The notes beneath the pieces were generated by a model, which saw only the letters and a list, made by a program, of their open reading frames with translations, had not been told where the DNA came from and ran no database searches. A stretch of DNA of 64,000 nucleotides, from positions 124,001 to 188,000 of the forward strand of contig JAQWSU010000045.1 of the NCBI GenBank assembly GCA_029243025.1. Reading direction: 5' to 3'. Both the position numbers and the translations under genes were made by a program. Each line of letters begins with the position of its first letter. Within the stretch, counting starts at the first letter, position 1. This DNA comes from Pirellulaceae bacterium. Its GTDB lineage: Bacteria > Planctomycetota > Planctomycetia > Pirellulales > Pirellulaceae. Shown here one piece after another: positions 17,901-25,382 of this stretch.

Positions 17901-18220
17901 TCGCGATCACACTAGCTGACCCGGTTGATCGAAAAACGGCCTCCAATCCGGCCAACTACTCGGTGACTGCCTGGGATTTGCGAAGAACGCCCAATTACGG
18001 CTCGAAGCATTACAACGAGCGTGGACTCAAAATCAAATCTGTCTTTGTCAGTGAAGACGGACGCACGCTAATACTCACCCTGCCCGAGCTTGCCCCCAGT
18101 TGGGGAATGTCAATTCAATACAGACTCAAAGGCAGCAACGGTCGACAGTTCGAGGGCAACATTCACAATTCGATCTTCGAACTGCCTACCAATCCCAATG
18201 TGAGCGCCTCAAACCGATAG
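14912..18220 (+). CDS. Very large secreted di-haem c-type cytochrome protein (DUF6797-like, C-terminal propeller-like region)
   Basis: 1102 aa from the ATG at 14912, chosen because a signal peptide follows (MSISYRKRLSRAWLFSLLLL, cleavage near VTAQ at 34); GTG 14816 would add 32 residues. Haem-binding motif CAKCH at 76-80 sits in a Planctomycete/verrucomicrobial-type cytochrome module with HLIESMLDPSKKI; a second CANCH at 254-258 sits in a class I cytochrome c domain. Residues about 310-700 resemble DUF6797 (MDYGPSLIHTYE, GPNAGDPWANPDEYFAPGEAPNFAYKGIAVRLDPG, GWSGTGFIDY). The C-terminal third (about 700-1000) has repeated strand patterns (LDFYKDGKRAALCTWDGDVW, DLNGDNETDYYECF) like glucose/sorbosone dehydrogenase-type propellers. 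Related proteins in planctomycetes are annotated only by domain; electron transfer linked to oxidation of a sugar-like substrate is plausible but inferred. Confidence 0.85.
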   Translation: MSISYRKRLSRAWLFSLLLLLSLFSVTTKRVTAQNSGKLLVDQLRAIDQSQLVDDAMERGDAQRGAILFHQAQMQCAKCHATGREASLLGPNLSRYDEKVVRTHLIESMLDPSKKIREGFQTVVVLTADGISTTGILAADRGDRLVVRDASNDGREMELRKQELEDWSLSELSLMPEGLVNQLGTRQQFYDLARYVIEIAEQGPKRAEELEPPAALTQLPPLPEYEKDVDHRGMIATFDAESLQRGQKIYNRVCANCHGTIEREGSLPTAPRFATGKLKNGSDPYRLYQTLTHGYGMMMSQRWMVPQQKYDVIHYMRESYFKKRNPSLYRGIDANYLANVPSGTTRGPKPIRLEPYVVMDYGPSLIHTYEIQLNNPGDEERVGWNLGRGPNAGDPWANPDEYFAPGEAPNFAYKGIAVRLDPGAGGISRGAQWMVFDHDTLSVQAGWSGTGFIDYSCIQFDGKHGCHNRLVGEIDFENPIGPGWAQPLTGSFTDPRPVGRDGRPYGPIPRDWGRYRGLYHHGQRTILSYSVGGAAILEMPGQLSNEDEAPIFTRQLSIGPAAHRLSLRVAPEGNTVLVRGSDETEIDQRDGFIVIDIPARDATINVEVLISSAAININENNLPDLIDLRTLTKGGPPRWPQRVTTQIETEFDKVFTVDRLTLPTDNPWNCQVRATGLDFYKDGKRAALCTWDGDVWIINGVDQASGELVWQRIASGLFQPLGLKIIDDQIFVTCRDQIVIPRDLNGDNETDYYECFNNDHQVTEHFHEFAMGLQADEEGNLYYAKSARHAKRAVVPHHGTLLKVTADGERTEVIATGFRAANGVCINPDGSFFVTDQEGHWNPKNRINRVTQGGFYGNMYGYTDATDPADEAMEQPLCWITNAFDRSPAELLWVPKGSWGQLSGSLLNLSYGYGKIFIVPYQQVGNRMQGGMCELPIPMFSSGLVRGRFHPETDDLFVCGMFSWAGSRQAPGCFHRVRYRGKPSHLPVHLNAYEQTLAITLADPVDRKTASNPANYSVTAWDLRRTPNYGSKHYNERGLKIKSVFVSEDGRTLILTLPELAPSWGMSIQYRLKGSNGRQFEGNIHNSIFELPTNPNVSASNR

Positions 18221-18382
18221 CTGGTACCAACTCGTTTTGAATTTTTAGCGACGGGTATCCAGCATGAATCCCGACAATCGCGTCTGCTGACGGGCTAGCT
18301 GCCAGAAACGCTCGCTAATCCGCTGCTCGCCGCAGCCATCTTGCAGATGCAAATAACGAATTATCCCGCGATTTTCCGTTGA

Positions 18383-19597
18383 TCAGTTGGCAACGAAGTC
18401 TGCGTGAACAATCGAGAAATCGTCATTTAATTCGTCGCGGCCTTGCAATTCCCGAACGTAAGTCAGCAGTTCTTCTGATTTCGTCGTTCCATCCGCAATG
18501 GGTTGCTTCATAAACTCCAAGAACTCTTCCATGGTCCACATCGTTCCATCCGGCTTGATAATTTCGAAGACCCCATCGCTGAAGAAATAAAGTTGGTCTC
18601 CAGGTCGCACCTCACTGGTTTGTGACGGGAAGGTTGAGTCCTCATCGATCCCGATCATCGGGCCCGACGAATTAAGTTCCCGTAGTCGGTCATTATCAGT
18701 TACATCGGGCGCGATCAATAACGCAGGGGGATGAGCCGCACCTGCGTGCGTCAATTGCCTGGTCTCACAATCATAAACTCCATACCACATCGTAAAGAAC
18801 AAATCATTCTGTCGATCCATTTGAAATGCTTGATTCACGCGCATTAGCACACTCGATGGATCCTTGAAGTTGGTGTCAGGTAATGTTCGCGACCTCAAGG
18901 TGTTGAGTACGGAAACGGACAATAACGCCGAACCTACCCCATGCCCACAAACATCAAGCAAACACATCGCCAGGCGTCGGTCATCAAGCCACTGGTAGTC
19001 GAATGCGTCTCCCCCTAACGCGGCTGATGGCACGAAACTCCAGTCGATAGAAATTGGCGACTTCATCGGGAGTGGCAAAAGCGAAATCACATAGTCTGCA
19101 GCGCTATCTAATTGGTCGCGCAAGATACCTTCGCTTCGTTGTAAAGCCTCATAGGCCGCTTGTCGCTCTAACATAGCGATGTAGCCGCGAGAGTGATATC
19201 GAATTCTCGCGATCAATTCCAGCCCATCTGGAATCTTGACCAGATAGTCATTTGCACCCCGCGCGAATGCTTCGGCCTTTGTCACCGCCTCCTCTTTCGT
19301 ACTCAGTACGATCAACGGCGTATCTTTTGTTTCTGCTTGGGTGCGATACTGGGGCACCAAATCAAGCCCATCGATTTCAGGCATGACCAAGTCTTGGAGG
19401 ATCACGGTGGGCCCCAGCTCAGCCGCTTTTTGCAAAGCCTCGGTAGCGTGCTGGCAATAGTGGTAGGTGATGTCGTCCGCTACCGACAAAATGCGTCGAA
19501 CGGCTTCACCGATGATTGGTTGATCATCGACCAGTAAAACAATGATTTTGTGTTCCGATAGACTTGTCGCTTGGGCTGCTAGATTCATCCGTATCAA
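18383..19597 (-). CDS. WspR-like receiver domain fused to SpoIIE/RsbU-type PP2C phosphatase (operon output protein)
   Basis: 404 aa. Residues about 18-135 are a receiver domain with LLVDDQ and phospho-acceptor D69 in ILQDLVMPEIDG. Segments such as QPIIGEAVRR, TPLIVLSTKEE, GANDYLVKIPD and RIRYHSRGYIAML closely resemble the receiver of Pseudomonas WspR as I remember it. Residues about 180-404 are a SpoIIE/RsbU-type Ser/Thr phosphatase: ALGGDAFDY, LLDVCGHGVGSALLS, LTHAGAAHPPALL, LYFFSDGVFE, LNDDFSIVHADF. Such phosphatases usually dephosphorylate STAS anti-anti-sigma proteins. WspR instead carries GGDEF and makes c-di-GMP, so the output here differs. It is the last gene of the chemosensory operon and overlaps the CheB gene by four bases. 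No STAS or anti-sigma partner is encoded nearby. Confidence 0.93.
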   Translation of the reverse strand: MIRMNLAAQATSLSEHKIIVLLVDDQPIIGEAVRRILSVADDITYHYCQHATEALQKAAELGPTVILQDLVMPEIDGLDLVPQYRTQAETKDTPLIVLSTKEEAVTKAEAFARGANDYLVKIPDGLELIARIRYHSRGYIAMLERQAAYEALQRSEGILRDQLDSAADYVISLLPLPMKSPISIDWSFVPSAALGGDAFDYQWLDDRRLAMCLLDVCGHGVGSALLSVSVLNTLRSRTLPDTNFKDPSSVLMRVNQAFQMDRQNDLFFTMWYGVYDCETRQLTHAGAAHPPALLIAPDVTDNDRLRELNSSGPMIGIDEDSTFPSQTSEVRPGDQLYFFSDGVFEIIKPDGTMWTMEEFLEFMKQPIADGTTKSEELLTYVRELQGRDELNDDFSIVHADFVAN

Positions 19598-20625
19598 CTC
19601 TTATGGATTAATGATCCTAAATACTGGTTCGCCGCATTTCCAATTTGATTCAGTGGCAAAATCTGCATCGCAGCTCCCTCGCGAGCGGCGGTCCCTGGCA
19701 TTCCCCATACAATACTCGATTTCTCATCCTGAGCGATGGTCTTCCAGCCATTATCTCTCAGTTCACGCAGTCCCGAAGCTCCATCTCGCCCCATGCCGGT
19801 GAGCAGAATGCCCACGCCAGGCAAGACAGCCGTTTGGCAAAGAGATGAAAAGAACACGTCCACCGAAGGTTGATGAAGATGATCTTGGGGCTCTAATTGA
19901 TAGTCAAAATGGCCTTGATCGTCCAGCACAAGATGCTGGATTGAGTTGGCCAAATAAGCGTGCCCCACTTGAGACGATTGTCCGGCTTCTGCCAAAACAA
20001 CTTTCCAGGGTGTCTCCTCGGTCAACCAGTTTGCGAGACCCGTGATGTAGGCTTCCCCCAGATGCTGGACGATCACGACCGAGCAATCTCGTCGCAAGCT
20101 ACCAAGCACCTCCCGCAGCGCATCAGGACCGCCTGTAGAAGAACCGATCACAACCAACGGTGGATTGGAGGTGTGTGCGGGGGAGCTGACGATGGTCTCT
20201 TTTGGCATCCTCCGCTCCGGATTTATTTCCGCGTTGGCAATTTGCAAAACACATCTCATTTTCCGAATTAGCGCTTCAGCACCCTGCAAACTGCCGTGAC
20301 GTCCGAGCACGGGGGTCTCTATCGCATCGACAGCGCCAGCGCCCAACGCGTCATACACCAGCTCACGATTACCTGTGACGGTCGCAGTGGTGACCAAAAT
20401 AGGGCAGGGAAACGATCGCATGATTTGACGAGTCGCCTCAACTCCATTCATTTCCGGCATGATGAGATCCATCAGGATCAAATCCGGCGGATCTTCCCCA
20501 CACCGTGTCACGGCTTCGCGACCATCGATCGCACACCACGCTTCTTCGGCGTCCGGCATCGATTGAATGACTCGCCGTAAGGCCTCCAGAGCCAATCGTA
20601 GATCGTTGACCAGCCCTACACGCAT
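19594..20625 (-). CDS. cheB: CheB-type protein-glutamate methylesterase (WspF-like)
   Basis: 343 aa. Receiver domain 1-120 with VGLVND at the start and D53 in LILMDLIMP; the opening resembles WspF more than classical CheB. The methylesterase domain (about 155-343) has the catalytic Ser in GSSTGGP (S163), His in VQHL (H188) and Asp in GMGRDGASG (D281). It removes methyl groups from glutamates of the operon's chemoreceptor, opposing CheR, with activity set by phosphorylation from the CheA-type kinase. Its ATG overlaps the kinase stop (TAATG) and its end overlaps the phosphatase gene by four bases, which indicates translational coupling. Confidence 0.95.
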   Translation of the reverse strand: MRVGLVNDLRLALEALRRVIQSMPDAEEAWCAIDGREAVTRCGEDPPDLILMDLIMPEMNGVEATRQIMRSFPCPILVTTATVTGNRELVYDALGAGAVDAIETPVLGRHGSLQGAEALIRKMRCVLQIANAEINPERRMPKETIVSSPAHTSNPPLVVIGSSTGGPDALREVLGSLRRDCSVVIVQHLGEAYITGLANWLTEETPWKVVLAEAGQSSQVGHAYLANSIQHLVLDDQGHFDYQLEPQDHLHQPSVDVFFSSLCQTAVLPGVGILLTGMGRDGASGLRELRDNGWKTIAQDEKSSIVWGMPGTAAREGAAMQILPLNQIGNAANQYLGSLIHKS

Positions 20626-23099
20626 TAGGTGCCTGCTCCGATCAAATCCTTCACGGTGGAGATGAACGAATCGTCGTGAAAACTGCCTTTGGTCAGGTAG
20701 GCGTTCGCACCTGCCTCCATCCCGGCCAGTCGATCGCTCTCCCGATCCTTGTATGAGACGATAATAATTGGAATGTTCCCCTCTCGGTTATCCCCACGAA
20801 CTGCTTCGATCAGTTCGATGCCGTTCATTCTGGGCATATCGACGTCTGTGATCAACAGGTCGTAATGAGACGCTCGCAGCCGATTCAACCCATCTTGACC
20901 ATCGACTGCAACTTCGACGTCATAACCGTGATGAGTTAACAATTGGCGTTCGACCTCGCGGACCGTAATCGAATCGTCGACCACCAGAATTCGCGGCAGA
21001 GTTCGACGTAAATGGGCCGGTCGACGTGTCATGCCACTAATCCGACCATCCCCGAGCCGCTGTTGGATCGACAAAGCAAGATCTTCCACATCGACAAATA
21101 ATACCGCTTCGCCAGCATCCGTCACCGCAGCCGAAGAAATATGCTGAACTTTTCCTAACTGCGGATCCAGCGGACGAACGACCAAGTCTTGCTCCCCACA
21201 AAACTGATCAACCACCAATCCGCAAAGCGATTTTTCAGGACCAAACACAACAATACTCAGCTCTTCATCCGATTGCGATTGATTCGGCAGTTCCAGGATT
21301 TCGGTGGCTCGTACTAAGCCCACAGATTTCCCATTGAGCTGCAATTGCTGTTTCCCTTGGACAGCCTGCAAATCGGATTCCGCTACCCGCAGGACACGCG
21401 TCAATTTCGACAAGGGGAACGCATACGGCTCACCTCCGATGTCGGCCAACACGGCACGAACGACCGACAAGGTCACCGGCAAGCGAAGCTGAAAGGTTGT
21501 GCCTAGCCCGAGAGTGGACTCAACGTGAACCGTTCCGGAAACCTCTTGCACCATATTGCGGACGACATCTAATCCGACGCCGCGTCCCGATACTTCGGTA
21601 ATTTCCTTGGTGGTGGTAAATCCGGGCAGAAAGAGGAATTCCCAAAGTTCGCTTTCAGTCAGCTGTTGAGCCACATCTGCAGGCGAAAGCCCCCGCTCAA
21701 CAATGCGATTACGAAGTGCCTCGGGATCGATGCCACGACCATCATCTTGGACATCAACCGACAGCATGCCGGCGTGATGACGAGCATGCAGAGTGATCGT
21801 TCCGGTGTCTGATTTCCCCGCGTCAATCCGTTCTTGAGGGGTATCGATGCCATGATCAACGCAGTTCCGAAGGATGTGATTCAGCGGCGCTTCGAGTTTT
21901 CTCAAAATATCACGATCGACCGCCACATGGTCACCAATGACCTTGAATCGCACCTTTTTATCGAGCTTGCGAGCAAGGTCTCGAATCATGCGAGGAAAGA
22001 CAATTGTCCCTTCTGAGAACGGTCGCATGCGACTGCCGATTACTTCATTGTAAAGAGCAGATGACGTGCGTTCCGATCGCCACAAGGCTTGCTCTAAATC
22101 CGTGGAATGATCTTGCAACAATTGCTGAACTTCACCACCAAGTTCGCGCATCGTTTGTAAGTCTTTGGCAAGCGGTTCGATCAAAGCCGTTCGCGATGCC
22201 TGATCGGCAATTTCCCCCAACCGCTGCTGCATCGTGCGCAACTTAGACAAGGATTCCCCGAGCGACTGAAGCCGACGTGACTCGATCATCGACTCACCAG
22301 CCAACCGCATTATTCGGTTGAGATTTTCCGAGTTAACGGGTACGGTTCGTTCAGATCGAGACGCCGCATCGTCCACCACAGCAACCGACGAATCCGCCGT
22401 GTTGATCGACTTGGCCGAGCCATCGGCAGCTATCTTACCAGCAGCCTCCTGAGTTACTACCGGCTCGCGGTCGGCGTCGTTAGCTTCTGCTTGCTTGTTG
22501 AACTCAGGAGCCTTTGCCAGACTCTCTTTGGCCGAGTCATCATCCGGCTCACCGACGGTGGCCTGCTCCGTTGTTTTGTTCTCCGCCAAATCAGCCGATG
22601 ACGTTGTGTCCTTCGTCGTCTCGCCGGTTTCTGCATCGACAACCGCTGTCGCTTCAGAAGTGACATTCGATTCCAACGGTTCCTTATCGGCCGGCGCGTC
22701 GCAGGCCAGATTAAGTTGCTTTGCCAAAGACTGGCACGTTTGTTGGTGCGATTGACTCCAAGCCTCGATTTGCGATTCTTCTAAATCGGCAAGTTCACGA
22801 ATTAAGTCCACGCCTTGCAGCAATTGGTCGGTGCGCGTCGGCGTAATCGTTTCTTCGCCTTTCTGCAGCGCAACAAGACGGTCTTCCATGCCGTGAGCCA
22901 TATCAACGATCACATCCAGTCCAATAATACGAGCTGCACCCTTGATCGAATGCGCAGCCCGCATCAGGCTTTCAAATTGCTTAAGATCGGAAGGGTTCTC
23001 TTCAACAGCTAACAAACCTTCACTGAGCGTGATGGCGTGTACTCGAGCTTCATCCCTGAACAGCTCGAACATCGAGAATCCCGAGAGGTCACCGCTCAT
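20625..23099 (-). CDS. CheA-type hybrid histidine kinase with C-terminal receiver (WspE-like)
   Basis: 824 aa. HPt domain with phospho-His H50 in RAAHSIKGAARI; an acidic Ala/Glu-rich linker (about 140-250); dimerisation/H-box region (NLNRIMRLAGESMIESRRL); HATPase with NHILRNCVDHGI (N box), DDGRGID, GRGVGLDVV (G boxes); CheW-like regulatory domain (about 540-680); receiver domain at about 700-824 with RILVVDDS and TDVDMP. This domain order is that of WspE. It autophosphorylates in response to the receptor array and should pass phosphate to the CheB receiver and the phosphatase-linked receiver. Overlaps with both neighbours are one and four bases. Confidence 0.95.
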   Translation of the reverse strand: MSGDLSGFSMFELFRDEARVHAITLSEGLLAVEENPSDLKQFESLMRAAHSIKGAARIIGLDVIVDMAHGMEDRLVALQKGEETITPTRTDQLLQGVDLIRELADLEESQIEAWSQSHQQTCQSLAKQLNLACDAPADKEPLESNVTSEATAVVDAETGETTKDTTSSADLAENKTTEQATVGEPDDDSAKESLAKAPEFNKQAEANDADREPVVTQEAAGKIAADGSAKSINTADSSVAVVDDAASRSERTVPVNSENLNRIMRLAGESMIESRRLQSLGESLSKLRTMQQRLGEIADQASRTALIEPLAKDLQTMRELGGEVQQLLQDHSTDLEQALWRSERTSSALYNEVIGSRMRPFSEGTIVFPRMIRDLARKLDKKVRFKVIGDHVAVDRDILRKLEAPLNHILRNCVDHGIDTPQERIDAGKSDTGTITLHARHHAGMLSVDVQDDGRGIDPEALRNRIVERGLSPADVAQQLTESELWEFLFLPGFTTTKEITEVSGRGVGLDVVRNMVQEVSGTVHVESTLGLGTTFQLRLPVTLSVVRAVLADIGGEPYAFPLSKLTRVLRVAESDLQAVQGKQQLQLNGKSVGLVRATEILELPNQSQSDEELSIVVFGPEKSLCGLVVDQFCGEQDLVVRPLDPQLGKVQHISSAAVTDAGEAVLFVDVEDLALSIQQRLGDGRISGMTRRPAHLRRTLPRILVVDDSITVREVERQLLTHHGYDVEVAVDGQDGLNRLRASHYDLLITDVDMPRMNGIELIEAVRGDNREGNIPIIIVSYKDRESDRLAGMEAGANAYLTKGSFHDDSFISTVKDLIGAGT

Positions 23100-23692
23100 G
23101 ATAAGGCCGCCTGAAAAGCTGAGATAATAGAGGCGACGTCCAACACGGAGGCCAGTTCGTCATCAATTGTGACGAGACGATCAACAAATCGCTGTTGAGC
23201 ATCACGAACCGTGACCGGGGGAGGAATTGCCTGCTGTTCGTCCAAATTAACAACACCAACGACTTGATCAATTTCCACAACCCAGCGATCGCGATTCCCG
23301 AGAACGACCATCCGACATGACTCCTCTTGCTCGGAGTCTTCTCGGCTAAGTTGCATCAAGCCAGTCAAGTCACCACAAATCAGTAGGTCACCATCCAACG
23401 GACAAAGGCCACGTACAACTTGATTACTCCGATGAGGTATTCGCCGCACCGGACTGACGCGGGCTACGCGATCAACCGATTGCGACGGGAACAGAAAGAG
23501 TTCGTGACACAAGCGGAAAAGCAAATGCCCCTCGCTTGTCATCTTGTCATGAACAAGCGGCTTGGAGACACGATTGGTTGATTCTTTGAGCTCCTCCGGA
23601 CGGAGCGGCCGATCCAACAACTGATGGATCGCGCTGTCCTCAAGCGGCGATTGCTCGGACGTGGGCGGTCGATTTTGAGCAGAAGAGTTCAT
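23096..23692 (-). CDS. CheW coupling protein (WspD-like)
   Basis: 198 aa. A non-conserved N-terminus of about 55 residues precedes a CheW domain (HLLFRLCHELFLFPSQSVDRVARVSPVRRIPHR, VVRGLCPLDGDLLICGDLTGLM). It lies between CheR and CheA as wspD does and overlaps both by four bases. CheW proteins bridge receptor tips and kinase. Two CheW proteins in one operon is also a Wsp trait. Confidence 0.93.
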   Translation of the reverse strand: MNSSAQNRPPTSEQSPLEDSAIHQLLDRPLRPEELKESTNRVSKPLVHDKMTSEGHLLFRLCHELFLFPSQSVDRVARVSPVRRIPHRSNQVVRGLCPLDGDLLICGDLTGLMQLSREDSEQEESCRMVVLGNRDRWVVEIDQVVGVVNLDEQQAIPPPVTVRDAQQRFVDRLVTIDDELASVLDVASIISAFQAALS

Positions 23693-24909
23693 TCTTTCGC
23701 CTCCTGATCGTGAAGGGATGCTGCTCTTCGCCGGTAATTCTCGGCCTGGATTAGTTCTCCAAGTCGTTCTTCAACAATGGCAAGTTGCAACAGTGCATCG
23801 GCATTGGCGGAATTCAGGTAGATCGATTTCCGCAACGCGACACGTGCTTCGGAGCATTGATTCATGGCAAGCAAAATACTGCCCATCAGGGCGAACAACT
23901 GTGGATCTACGCTCGGCATGAGCGATTCACAGATTTTCAGTGCGTTGGGCAAATCGCCACCGTCTGCCAATTTAATCGCATCCTCGAGCGATGCGGGGGT
24001 TTGGATTTTCGGGGGGGGCTCCACCAGTCGCACGCCGGGATTCGGCCTTGGCTCGACGCAAGGCGGTTGTGGCAAACGTAAGGGTGGGTCATCACGCACC
24101 TGACAATTTGAAGAGAAGGCTCGGTAGGCAAATGCCCCGTGTTTGTCCTGCCGCTCAAATCGTTCTCGCAGCAATTCCAGTGCGTCGGCATGTCCGGCAA
24201 ACAAATATCCACCGTTGGTCAGCAACTCAGATAATTTGTTGGTCAAAGCCAGGCGCGCACGACGATTGAGATAAACCAGCAGATTGCGGCAAAAGATCAC
24301 ATGATAGCTCGCTGCAAAAGGCGTCTCGAGTACCGTAACGTCAACAAGTTTCCATTCGATGCATGCCATGATCTCGGCAGCAACAACCAGATCGTCACCT
24401 TCTCTTTGCAGCCAACGCTCCGTCCAAGCTGGCAATGCCTCGCGGACTGAATAGCTCGAAAAACGATTTTCCTGCGCTCGAGCAAGGTGTCGCGGCTCAC
24501 GATCAATCGCATCGACCCGGACTTTCTCCAAGGGCCAATCGGCTCGCGCCGCCGCGATTGCCATCGACACCGGTTCTTCTCCGGTGGCACACGCAATACT
24601 CAACATTCGCAATTGGGGAATTGGCGAGAGCTGTTTCCGAAATTTCCGCAGGTACTCGGTGAGTAAATCGAACGATGCGGGATAACGAAAGAACCATGTT
24701 TCCGGCACGGTCACTTCGTTGACAACCTTTTGAAGCTCGTCAGGATCGCTTGCCAGAAGGTTACGATAGCTGGTCAGGCTGGGAGCCAGTCCATGAATTC
24801 GAAGTCGCTCATTCATCAGAGACTCGAACCATTCACGATCCAGTAATTCTGCATCGAGACCCGTTTGCCGGGCTATCCAACCTTTGAGTTGCTCAGCGTT
24901 CAGACTCAT
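23689..24909 (-). CDS. cheR: CheR methyltransferase with C-terminal TPR (WspC-like)
   Basis: 406 aa. N-terminal CheR helical domain (1-80), then a SAM-dependent methyltransferase domain with the motif MLSIACATGEEPVSMAIA (about 100-117), DAIDREP and the Asn-containing IFCRNLLVYLNRRAR. A Pro/Arg-rich linker precedes tetratricopeptide repeats (about 310-400). The CheR-TPR fusion and its place second after a CheW gene match WspC. It methylates receptor glutamates using S-adenosylmethionine. The receptor of this operon shows no obvious C-terminal NWETF-like pentapeptide, so docking is probably not by that tether. Confidence 0.94.
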   Translation of the reverse strand: MSLNAEQLKGWIARQTGLDAELLDREWFESLMNERLRIHGLAPSLTSYRNLLASDPDELQKVVNEVTVPETWFFRYPASFDLLTEYLRKFRKQLSPIPQLRMLSIACATGEEPVSMAIAAARADWPLEKVRVDAIDREPRHLARAQENRFSSYSVREALPAWTERWLQREGDDLVVAAEIMACIEWKLVDVTVLETPFAASYHVIFCRNLLVYLNRRARLALTNKLSELLTNGGYLFAGHADALELLRERFERQDKHGAFAYRAFSSNCQVRDDPPLRLPQPPCVEPRPNPGVRLVEPPPKIQTPASLEDAIKLADGGDLPNALKICESLMPSVDPQLFALMGSILLAMNQCSEARVALRKSIYLNSANADALLQLAIVEERLGELIQAENYRRRAASLHDQEAKE

Positions 24910-25352
24910 AGGTGACTTGCTGGGTTCGGAGTAATTTGTATTTTCGTCGCATCCGTTAACTGGATGGAGCCTTGACCGAACAATGAGATCGGCCCTAAAA
25001 AGGGAAGCTGAGGCGGAAGCGTGTCGGTGGGTGCTGTTTCGGCCGAATCAAAATCTAACGACTCTGCACTCAGCACTGATTCGACGAGTAATCCCAACCA
25101 TTCTGTCTCCGATTCTGCACCACGTTTCACCACCAAGATGCGGGCATACAATTGTCGTTTTGCTGCCCCGTCACCAAGTAATTTGGAAACATCGACGAGC
25201 GGAATGGGGCGACCACGATAGTTTATTAAACCACAAACCCAAGGATCAACCGAAGGCAGGCTACGTACGTCGACAACGGAAATCGCTTCCACAACATCCT
25301 GTGTGGGTGTTGCAAACCGGTTATCTCCAATAGTCCAGATCACGACATGCAT
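24906..25352 (-). CDS. CheW coupling protein (WspB-like)
   Basis: 148 aa from ATG 25352; a TTG at 25370 would add six residues but the ATG (MHVVIWTIGDNRFATPTQDV) gives the normal CheW start. A single CheW domain with GLINYRGRPIPLVDVSKLLG, the conserved core for receptor/kinase contact. It follows the chemoreceptor stop by about 30 bases and overlaps cheR by four. Confidence 0.92.
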   Translation of the reverse strand: MHVVIWTIGDNRFATPTQDVVEAISVVDVRSLPSVDPWVCGLINYRGRPIPLVDVSKLLGDGAAKRQLYARILVVKRGAESETEWLGLLVESVLSAESLDFDSAETAPTDTLPPQLPFLGPISLFGQGSIQLTDATKIQITPNPASHL

Positions 25353-25382
25353 GAAACGATCCGTCAACAAAGGTTATAGGCG

